From assembly GCA_947165615.1 (NCBI GenBank), contig CAMVBD010000009.1, forward strand, positions 1 through 11,434: DNA of 11,434 bases, written 5' to 3'. This DNA comes from an uncultured Clostridia bacterium (GTDB taxonomy: Bacteria; Bacillota; Clostridia; Oscillospirales; Acutalibacteraceae). Within the stretch, counting starts at the first letter, position 1. Every line of letters begins with the position of its first letter. The position numbers were made by a program, and so were the translations under genes. The notes below the pieces were generated by a model. The model ran no database searches. It saw nothing but the letters and a program-made list of their open reading frames with translations, and was not told the origin of the DNA. This document shows, in pieces, positions 6,122 to 11,434 of the stretch.

Positions 6122-7063
6122 TCACAGCATCTGCGGCGTCAGGGTCGGGGCGGCGGTGACGACGCGCCCCCCTTCGTCAAAGCCTATGCGGTCAAGGGCA
6201 AGATAATGGACGTCGGGGGCGCCTTCAAGCGTGATATGGTAGGCCGTCCAATACTGCCCCGCCTTGTCCCGGAAAACGCTGTTGTGCCCGCTGTGGAGAA
6301 GGCCCGGGACGCGCTCGGGGGTAATAAGGGGGTTTCGGTCGTCCTTGACCCACAGGCCGCGGACGTCGTCCGCATAGGCGACGCCGACCTCATACGAGCG
6401 CGTAAAGGAGCTGTAAAAGCAGTAATACCGCCCGCCGCGCTTCATAATAAACTGCCCCTCGTTTTTCGTGTCCCAGCCGCCGTCCGACGGCGGGACGACC
6501 AGCGTCGGCTCGCCGACAAGCCTTGCGGCGGCAAGGTCGATCTCATACAGGACGACGCCGATCTCACTGCACACGGCAAGATAGGTCCTTCCGTCGTCGT
6601 CCGTAAAAAGGTTGGCGTCGTTGCCGTCGGGGACGGCGACCTCGCCCCGCTCCCATTTTTCAGGGGTAAAAAACGGCTCGGCGGCGTTCAGGAGGCGATA
6701 TTCCCCGTCAATGCTGTCGCTGACCGCGACAAGCGGGTTCTGCCCCACGCCGAGGTCGGCGTTGCGGCAGTTGACGGTCAGGTAAAAGCGCCCGTTTTTT
6801 TTGTGGATTTCCGGCGCCCACCAGTAGTCCCGGAACCACGCGTTTTCCCCGGCGACCGAACGGTGCAGCAGAAAGCCGACCTCCTCCCAGTGGAGAAGAT
6901 CGGGGCTCTTCCAAAGCCTGACCCCTTCGCTTCTTCCGTCCCAGTACGGCGGGATCGACCCTGTGAGATAATAGGTCTCCCCCTCGAGCAGAATGAACGG
7001 ATCGCGGATGTTTTTGATCACGTCCGTCCCGACCGGGTTCTGAATAAAACGCGCCTCTGCCAT
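6122..7063 (-). CDS. GH43 family glycoside hydrolase, intact
   Basis: A 313-residue single-domain GH43 (arabinosidase/xylosidase class). The catalytic triad is complete: base D21 in NIRDPF, pKa modulator D149 in GNDANLFTDDDG, general acid E202 in TKNEGQFIMKRGGRYYCFYS. WWAPEIH (81-87) and SGHNSVF (258-264) with the conserved His are also present. The first residues carry no signal peptide, so it is probably cytoplasmic. ATG (7061-7063) has AGGAAGGGGG upstream with a 7-nt spacer and a consensus promoter just beyond. It is distinct from the frameshifted GH43 at 1169, with little identity outside the motifs, so it is not a recent duplicate. It converges on GH116 and diverges from the YczE-DUF362 operon. 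Substrate linkage cannot be set from motifs alone. Confidence 0.9.
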   Translation of the reverse strand: MAEARFIQNPVGTDVIKNIRDPFILLEGETYYLTGSIPPYWDGRSEGVRLWKSPDLLHWEEVGFLLHRSVAGENAWFRDYWWAPEIHKKNGRFYLTVNCRNADLGVGQNPLVAVSDSIDGEYRLLNAAEPFFTPEKWERGEVAVPDGNDANLFTDDDGRTYLAVCSEIGVVLYEIDLAAARLVGEPTLVVPPSDGGWDTKNEGQFIMKRGGRYYCFYSSFTRSYEVGVAYADDVRGLWVKDDRNPLITPERVPGLLHSGHNSVFRDKAGQYWTAYHITLEGAPDVHYLALDRIGFDEGGRVVTAAPTLTPQML

Positions 7064-7086
7064 ACAAAGTCCCCCTTCCTGTTTTC

Positions 7087-7115
7087 ACTATACCAAAGCC
7101 GAATGGGGATTGCAA
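7087..7115 (-). promoter_or_regulatory. Promoter of the minus-strand GH43 gene
   Basis: On the minus strand TTGCAA (7110-7115), 17 nt, TATAGT (7087-7092). Transcription would start near 7080, leaving a very short leader that is mostly the SD. Confidence 0.65.
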
Positions 7116-7164
7116 CAAAAAACGGAAAACAGGAGCATAAAGGCGTTTTTTTGATCGTTACCGC

Positions 7165-7193
7165 TTGCTATCGCGCGATAGATTTGATACAAT
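7165..7193 (+). promoter_or_regulatory. Promoter of the YczE-DUF362 operon with palindromic operator
   Basis: TTGCTA (7165-7170), 17 nt, TACAAT (7188-7193). A perfect 14-bp palindrome CTATCGCGCGATAG (7168-7181) covers the end of the -35 box and most of the spacer, the position expected of a repressor operator. No regulator gene is in the window. The start site would be near 7200, about 100 nt before the first ATG. Confidence 0.6.
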
Positions 7194-7201
7194 GGAAAAG
7201 C

Positions 7202-7276
7202 GGCGCGGAAAACCACGACCCGAAACCGGAAACCGAGACCTGCGAACCGAGACTGCGCGCCCCAAGGCGCGTTTTT
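7202..7276 (+). promoter_or_regulatory. Candidate transcription attenuator in the YczE leader
   Basis: CGCGCC (7256-7261), CCAA loop, GGCGCG (7266-7271), then TTTTT (7272-7276) is an intrinsic-terminator shape between promoter and start codon. GGCGCG also occurs at 7202-7207, at the very start of the transcript, and can pair with 7256-7261 instead, a mutually exclusive antiterminator. Between them lies a near-tandem repeat AACCGAGACCTGCG (7231-7244) and AACCGAGACTGCG (7245-7257). No known riboswitch class is recognised. Confidence 0.4.
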
Positions 7277-7297
7277 GACGGAGACCATCCACCCTTC

Positions 7298-7972
7298 ATG
7301 CACATGCTGCTGGCGTTTATAAGCCTGTTCGTCAACGGCTTCGGGGTGTACCTGACCATACAGGCGAACATCGGCGCGTCGCCGTGGGACGTACTGAACC
7401 TCGGCATTGCCAAAACGACCGGGATTTTATACGGCAACGCCTCGGTCGCCGTATCCGTGCTGATCCTTGTCATCGACATTTTTCTGAGAGAGCCCATCGG
7501 CGTCGCCATGTTCATTGACGCCGTGACGGTGGGCAAGGCCGTGGACTTTTTTAACTGGCTGTCCCCCGTCCCGCCGTGCAGGTCCCTTTGGACCGGCGTG
7601 CCGGTGATGCTGGCGGGACTTGTGGTGCTGGCCTACACCCAGTTTACCTACATGGCGGCGTCTCTCGGCTGCGGCCCGCGCGACACGCTGCTGGTGGGGC
7701 TTGCCAAACGCCTCAAAAAACTGCCGATCGGCCTTGTCAGCATTATGCTCCTCGGCACCGCGACGCTGACAGGCTGGCTGCTCGGCGGGCCGGTCGGGGT
7801 CGGGACCCTGCTTTCGGCCTTCGGCGCGGGGCCCATTATGCAGCTCGCCTTTCGCACCGTCCGCTTTGACGCGACAAAGATCGCGCACCAACGGCTGCGG
7901 GACTCCGCGAAAGTCATTTTGAACACGTTTCCCGGCAAGCGCCGGACCGAAAAAAAGGAGGAAACCCCATGA
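7298..7972 (+). CDS. YczE/YyaS/YitT-type membrane protein (DUF6198-like)
   Basis: A 224-residue integral membrane protein with about five hydrophobic segments (roughly 3-20, 47-63, 68-82, 99-118, 145-180) and a basic cytoplasmic tail. NGFGVYLTIQANIGASPWDV (13-32) and SLGCGPRDTLLVGLAKRLKK (122-141) are the repeated signature loops of this family, followed by GWLLGGPVGVGT. Function is not established; membership of a transporter-like fold is an inference. The frame is open far upstream only because it is antisense to GH43. I start at 7298 because the promoter and leader precede it and MHMLLAFISL begins the first membrane helix. The SD (GGAG, 7280-7283) is 14 nt away, so the start is uncertain; M at 7304 is the alternative. 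It overlaps the DUF362 gene by 4 nt. Confidence 0.8.
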   Translation: MHMLLAFISLFVNGFGVYLTIQANIGASPWDVLNLGIAKTTGILYGNASVAVSVLILVIDIFLREPIGVAMFIDAVTVGKAVDFFNWLSPVPPCRSLWTGVPVMLAGLVVLAYTQFTYMAASLGCGPRDTLLVGLAKRLKKLPIGLVSIMLLGTATLTGWLLGGPVGVGTLLSAFGAGPIMQLAFRTVRFDATKIAHQRLRDSAKVILNTFPGKRRTEKKEETP

Positions 7973-9012
7973 GCGCAAAATCCCCCGTCCCCGGAAAGGA
8001 CGGCAACAAATACGTGCCCTTCCATGAGCGCACGGGCGGCAGCTCCGTCGTCTATTTTACCAGAGACCTGAGCGAAGAGGGCCTGCAAAAGATTTTTGAC
8101 AGGGTCGGCGGCGTGCTGAAAGGCAAAGTCGCGGTCAAGCTCCACACGGGCGAGGCCGAGGGGCCGAACATCATCCCCCGCCCGTGGGTGCGTCACCTTC
8201 TGTCGTCAAGACTCCCCGACGCCTCGATCATTGAGACCAACACCTATTATGAGGGCAGCCGCTACACGACCGAGGCGCACAGAAAAACCCTTGCCATAAA
8301 CGGCTGGAATTTTTGTCCCGTGGACATTACGGACAGTGAGGGCGCCGCGGCGCTGCCGGTAAAGGGCGGCAAGTGGTTTACCGAAATGCACGTCGGCAAA
8401 AGCATGCTCGACTACGATTCCCTCTTAGTCCTGACGCACTTTAAGGGCCACACGATGGGCGGCTTTGGCGGCAGCAACAAAAACATCGGCATCGGCTGCG
8501 CGGACGGGCGCATCGGCAAGGCGGAGATCCACACCGCCGCGGGCTCCGACAACCAGTGGAGCATTGCCGAGGAGGAGCTTATGGAGCGCATTTCCGAAAG
8601 CACCAAGGCCACGGTCGACTTTTTCGCCCCGCGCGTGTGCTTTGTAAACGTCATGCGCAACATGTCCGTCTCCTGCGACTGCGAGGGCCCCATGGCGGAG
8701 CCGGTCGTCACGCCCGACGTCGGGATCGTGGCGTCCCTCGACATTCTGGCGGCGGACAGCGCCTCGGTGGACCTCATTTACAGCCTGCCCGCCGGGGGCG
8801 GCAAGGCGCTCATCGAGCGCGTGGAGACCCGCCACGGCCTCAGGCAGTTAAGTTACATGAAAGAACTCGGCCTCGGCAACGACCGCTATACGCTGATCGA
8901 TATCGACAACGGCGACGCCGTCATCACCGCCGCCGAAGCGGTCAGGGACGTAAAGCCCGAATGGAAGCCCGACCGCTACAACGTCTTTTTCGGGCGCAAT
9001 AAACGCGTCTGA
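7969..9012 (+). CDS. DUF362 domain protein
   Basis: A 347-residue DUF362 protein. Diagnostic segments: KVAVKLHTGE (53-62), IIETNTYYEGSRYTT (87-101), and LTHFKGHTMGGFGGSNKNIG (155-174) followed by IGCADGRIGK. Many DUF362 proteins carry a C-terminal two-[4Fe-4S] ferredoxin with CxxCxxCxxxC motifs; this one has none, only scattered Cys at 116, 177, 224, 236 and 238 (CDC). The molecular function is unknown. The start overlaps the YczE stop as ATGA, with AAGGAGG about 7 nt upstream inside that gene, so the two are translationally coupled and probably act together. A strong bidirectional hairpin terminator follows after the stop. Confidence 0.88.
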   Translation: MSAKSPVPGKDGNKYVPFHERTGGSSVVYFTRDLSEEGLQKIFDRVGGVLKGKVAVKLHTGEAEGPNIIPRPWVRHLLSSRLPDASIIETNTYYEGSRYTTEAHRKTLAINGWNFCPVDITDSEGAAALPVKGGKWFTEMHVGKSMLDYDSLLVLTHFKGHTMGGFGGSNKNIGIGCADGRIGKAEIHTAAGSDNQWSIAEEELMERISESTKATVDFFAPRVCFVNVMRNMSVSCDCEGPMAEPVVTPDVGIVASLDILAADSASVDLIYSLPAGGGKALIERVETRHGLRQLSYMKELGLGNDRYTLIDIDNGDAVITAAEAVRDVKPEWKPDRYNVFFGRNKRV

Positions 9013-9036
9013 ACGTGATTTTCACCATACAAAAAA

Positions 9037-9083
9037 AACTGGGGCGCCTTCCGTAAGTGAGGGCGCCCCAAGACAGTTCTTTT
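9037..9083. terminator. Bidirectional terminator between DUF362 and the RM operon
   Basis: TGGGGCGCC (9040-9048) pairs perfectly with GGCGCCCCA (9062-9070), loop 13 nt. The plus strand ends in TTCTTTT; the minus strand ends in eight T (complement of 9031-9038), so it should stop both converging units. A second small hairpin, GCAGG/CCTGC near 9119-9145 on the minus strand, lies between it and the yhcG stop. Confidence 0.8.
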
Positions 9084-9150
9084 ATCTGACTCAATATACG
9101 GGAGTGCCCGCAGAAAACTCTGCAGGCCTTCTTTTTTTGCCTGCGTGCTC

Positions 9151-10164
9151 TCATTGAGCCGTTTCGTCCTCTTCTGCCATTGCAATATCGGCTAATTCCT
9201 TCAGCTTTTCCTGCAGGAGTTTTTTGTCGGGCAATTGCAGCGTATAATCAGAGACCAACGTCGGAGACAGGCTGCGGCTTAATGCGTATTCCACAACAGC
9301 ATCGTCTTTGCTTGCGCACAGAATGAGCCCCACGCTGGGGTTTTCATTTGGCTTTTTTACATCCCGATCCAACGCTTCAAGGTAGAAATTGATCTGCCCG
9401 ATATGCTCCGGCTTAAACCTTCCGATTTTCAGTTCGATCGGAACCAGGCAGGACAAGGCACGATTATAAAACAGCAGATCAATGAAAAAGTCCTGCCCGC
9501 CAACCTGTACACGGTATTCTTCTCCGATGAACGTAAAGTCCTTCCCGAACTCCAATATAAACTGCTTTAGGTTCTCAATAATAGCCTTTTTGAAATTGCG
9601 TTCGGAATACTGTTCCGGCAAGGCAAGAAACTCCAGAACATACGTGTCAAGAATACTGCTGCGCACGCTTTGCGGAACGGATTCGGGCGGCTGTTTGCCG
9701 GCGGAGAGCATATACCGTTCGTAATAGGCGCTGTCAAGCTGTCTTTCAAGCTCACGAGAGGAATAGTGCTCTTTGGCTGCCAACGCCACATAAAAGTCGC
9801 GTTCCTCCTTGCTTTTGGCCTTTGACATAATCATAAGATGGTTTGTCCAACTGATTTGTGTCAGCAGTGCTGACACAAATTCATCTTCACGGTAAATCTC
9901 ATAGAATTGCTTCATTCTATATAAGCCGCGGCGAGTAAAGCCTTTAACCGTCGGAGCGACGGTGGAAATATAGGCTGCGACTTCATCTATGACTTTATCG
10001 CCGAAGGAGGACTCCCGGCAAAGCCCTGAAAGGTATTCGCCTACCTCCCAATACATATGAATGAGTTCCGTATTGACAGCCTTCAGAGCACGGCCTTTTG
10101 CATTTTCAATAATGGAGATAACCGCGCCGAAATCATTGCTGTTTGAAACCAGTTCTTTTGACAT
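9151..10164 (-). CDS. YhcG/DUF1016 family PDDEXK nuclease
   Basis: A 337-residue protein with the DUF1016 N-terminal domain (about 10-165: NTELIHMYWEVGEYL, FTRRGLYRMKQFYEIY, LTQISWTNHLMIM) and a C-terminal PDDEXK nuclease fold (about 175-325). The active site reads QDFFIDLLFYNRALSCLVPI then ELKIGRFKPEHIGQINFYL, giving D229, E244, K246 and probably Q257. Family members are frequent inside or beside type I restriction-modification loci; a role in DNA processing or restriction is likely but not defined. ATG has AGAGGA about 8 nt upstream. It is the last gene of the hsdS-HEPN-yhcG unit, 18 nt after the previous stop. Base composition is clearly more AT-rich than the upstream glycoside hydrolase block, consistent with acquisition as an island. 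Confidence 0.88.
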   Translation of the reverse strand: MSKELVSNSNDFGAVISIIENAKGRALKAVNTELIHMYWEVGEYLSGLCRESSFGDKVIDEVAAYISTVAPTVKGFTRRGLYRMKQFYEIYREDEFVSALLTQISWTNHLMIMSKAKSKEERDFYVALAAKEHYSSRELERQLDSAYYERYMLSAGKQPPESVPQSVRSSILDTYVLEFLALPEQYSERNFKKAIIENLKQFILEFGKDFTFIGEEYRVQVGGQDFFIDLLFYNRALSCLVPIELKIGRFKPEHIGQINFYLEALDRDVKKPNENPSVGLILCASKDDAVVEYALSRSLSPTLVSDYTLQLPDKKLLQEKLKELADIAMAEEDETAQ

Positions 10165-10182
10165 ATGCTCATCCTCTCCGGG

Positions 10183-10965
10183 TCAAATATAACCCATCTC
10201 TTGGCAATACTCCTTGAGTGCTTTTTTGAAAGCTTTCAATTTCGCTTCATAGCCCCGATGCTCCGTTATTAGGCTGCTTACGCTCATCTCGTTGCAAATA
10301 AGCAATTCGTTTGTGGAAAGCTTAAACGTCTGAATCATTTGCTCGACGATAAAGTCTTTGGGATCATCGTACCCTTCGTACTCGCCTTTACAGAAGCTTA
10401 GAAGGACTTGCCCATACCATTTTCGGATTAACCGATCCATACACCTGTGAATCACACCCATAGAAGAAAGAACACTGCTTACCTTTACATCATAGCTTTC
10501 TTCCGTAAGGATTTCAAATTTGCCGGAAGCGTGCGCCATATCGTTTCTCGTATCAACAAGATCCTCGACTAAAGAAATCTGTGATTTATCCAGATCAATG
10601 ATTTTAAATAACTTCGCAATCTCTTTTTCCGGCATCAGGCTATATACGAAAACAGAATCCGCCTCCTCTATTTTGAGGTCCCGCTCTCTGCCGTTATATG
10701 CACGGGCAAAAACGATAGCATCCTTATATCGTCCTGGTTCAATTTGCCCGATTTTCCACGCTGTACAGTATATGTATGTCATATACAGCAAATGGACACC
10801 GAAGTAGGCAAACTGGTACTGCCCGTATTTGTAGTTCACAGCTATGAGGTTCGTAGTATTCTGCACATAGTTTACAATATCTTCTTCATCTTCTGGGTTG
10901 ATCGGTAGAAAACTCAAAATCTTTTGTAGATGTGGAACTTCTGTATAATCTACAGTATCCGGCAC
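10183..10965 (-). CDS. HEPN-like protein within the type I RM locus
   Basis: A 260-residue, largely alpha-helical protein of no family I can name. The key segment is VEDLVDTRNDMAHASGKFEI, where R140-N-D-M-A-H145 fits the Rx4H catalytic motif of HEPN RNases, with Asn after Arg as in many members. A helix precedes it (113-137) and a long helical region follows (155-185). A KFEIL strand and an acidic N-terminus (PEDEEDI) are also seen. It starts at GTG, 2 nt after the hsdS stop, using GGGGTGA at the end of hsdS as SD, so it is coupled to hsdS. If HEPN is right, it would cut RNA, perhaps as an abortive back-up when restriction fails; this is inference. A helical structural protein with a chance RNxxAH is the alternative. 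Confidence 0.6.
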   Translation of the reverse strand: MPDTVDYTEVPHLQKILSFLPINPEDEEDIVNYVQNTTNLIAVNYKYGQYQFAYFGVHLLYMTYIYCTAWKIGQIEPGRYKDAIVFARAYNGRERDLKIEEADSVFVYSLMPEKEIAKLFKIIDLDKSQISLVEDLVDTRNDMAHASGKFEILTEESYDVKVSSVLSSMGVIHRCMDRLIRKWYGQVLLSFCKGEYEGYDDPKDFIVEQMIQTFKLSTNELLICNEMSVSSLITEHRGYEAKLKAFKKALKEYCQEMGYI

Positions 10966-10967
10966 TA

Positions 10968-11434
10968 TTATTCACCCCAAATTTCTTTGATCCTACAGCC
11001 AATCTTTCCAGAAAAAGTATCAATGATTCTTTTTGCTGAGTCCATCATCTCTCTTTCGGAATTGAAAGAATCAATGACTCGTTGTTGCTCTTCAACCGGG
11101 ACAATTTGAACAGGTATATCTAACAAATAGTTTAGATCTACTCTGGGCAATTGACCTCCGCTTACACCATTTAGGACTAATTTATTAAATTCTGTACCTC
11201 TTAGCAGCGCACTATAGTATTCCGGTAGAATGTCGGCTCTTTTTGCACGGAGAACAATAATATCTGTCGAACAGATACCATCGAAGGTGGCAAAAGCAAC
11301 TTTGTTTAGAGCAGGACGAAGCTTCCCGAACAGGATATCGCCTGCCTTAAACACCCGCTTGAGACTTTTTATGCTTTCATATTCACTCTCAAGGGAACCC
11401 GTATACTCTCCGGTACCAGAAACTATGTTTTCTA
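10968..11434 (-). CDS. hsdS: Type I restriction specificity subunit HsdS, C-terminal part (cut by window edge)
   Basis: The frame is open to the window edge, so about 154 C-terminal residues are visible; the GTG at 11352-11354 is internal, not a start. FKAGDILFGKLRPALNKVAF then ATFDGICSTDIIVL is the hallmark of an HsdS target-recognition domain. SGGQLPRVDLNYLLDIPVQI and PVEEQQRVIDSF mark its end and the start of the conserved spacer helix. The final ~35 residues form a short helix ending IKEIWGE. HsdS determines the DNA target of the HsdM/HsdR complex. It could equally be the C-terminal TRD of an HsdM-HsdS fusion, because the N-terminus is missing. It is the first visible gene of a tight minus-strand operon. 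Confidence 0.85.
   Translation of the reverse strand, partial: ENIVSGTGEYTGSLESEYESIKSLKRVFKAGDILFGKLRPALNKVAFATFDGICSTDIIVLRAKRADILPEYYSALLRGTEFNKLVLNGVSGGQLPRVDLNYLLDIPVQIVPVEEQQRVIDSFNSEREMMDSAKRIIDTFSGKIGCRIKEIWGE

Noticed and set aside
5864..7297. Long plus-strand open frame giving a 702-residue protein ending in YczE
   Set aside because: The part before 7298 is antisense to GH116's end terminator region and to the intact GH43, with low-complexity basic composition; only the last 224 residues are a real protein.
11352..11354. GTG as the start of the last minus-strand gene
   Set aside because: The same frame stays open with HsdS-like content to the window edge, so the gene is cut by the window, not started here.

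Overview
The window looks like a chromosomal segment of an uncultured gut-type Clostridia (Bacillota). This rests on GC-rich glycoside hydrolase genes without signal peptides, good SD sequences, TTGNNN-17 nt-TATNNT promoters, intrinsic terminators, and families common in anaerobic Firmicutes (anSME-like radical SAM, YczE/DUF6198, DUF362). Naming below genus level is not possible from the sequence.

Layout. (1) Bases 1-810 look like the end of an integrated element or its scar. A consensus promoter and a structured leader precede a small Cys-rich protein gene (329-577), then a terminator, then the 3' half of a tRNA-Pro(TGG) gene (766-810). The tRNA homology begins at the anticodon loop, as expected for the displaced attachment half left by a tyrosine recombinase. 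(2) Bases 812-1175 hold a terminator, an unusual 173-bp array of mini-hairpins separated by GAAATC/GATTTC, and the first ~24 codons of a four-helix-bundle (S23/avd-like) protein gene with its own promoter. (3) Bases 1169-9012 are a GC-rich metabolic block: a frameshifted GH43 gene, a short C-terminal gene remnant behind a strong promoter, an anSME-like radical SAM/SPASM enzyme, a GH116 family beta-glycosidase, a convergent intact GH43, and divergent from that a YczE/DUF6198 membrane protein gene translationally coupled (ATGA overlap) to a DUF362 protein. (4) Bases 9151-11434, on the minus strand and visibly more AT-rich, are the downstream end of a type I restriction-modification locus: the C-terminus of HsdS (cut by the window edge), a protein with a HEPN-type Rx4H motif, and a YhcG/DUF1016 PDDEXK nuclease.

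How it fits together. The two GH43 genes and the GH116 have no visible export signals, so they probably trim imported plant oligosaccharides in the cytoplasm. The intact GH43 and the YczE-DUF362 operon share a 234-bp divergent control region. That region contains two consensus promoters, a perfect 14-bp palindrome, and a leader in which an antiterminator arm can compete with a terminator hairpin. The RM end is a compact three-gene transcription unit with spacings of 2 and 18 nt, closed by a bidirectional terminator. It may be a composite defence locus in which a HEPN RNase candidate and a YhcG nuclease accompany the type I enzyme.

The parts most likely to be undescribed are the GAAATC mini-hairpin array with its attached four-helix-bundle gene, and the HEPN-like gene between hsdS and yhcG.
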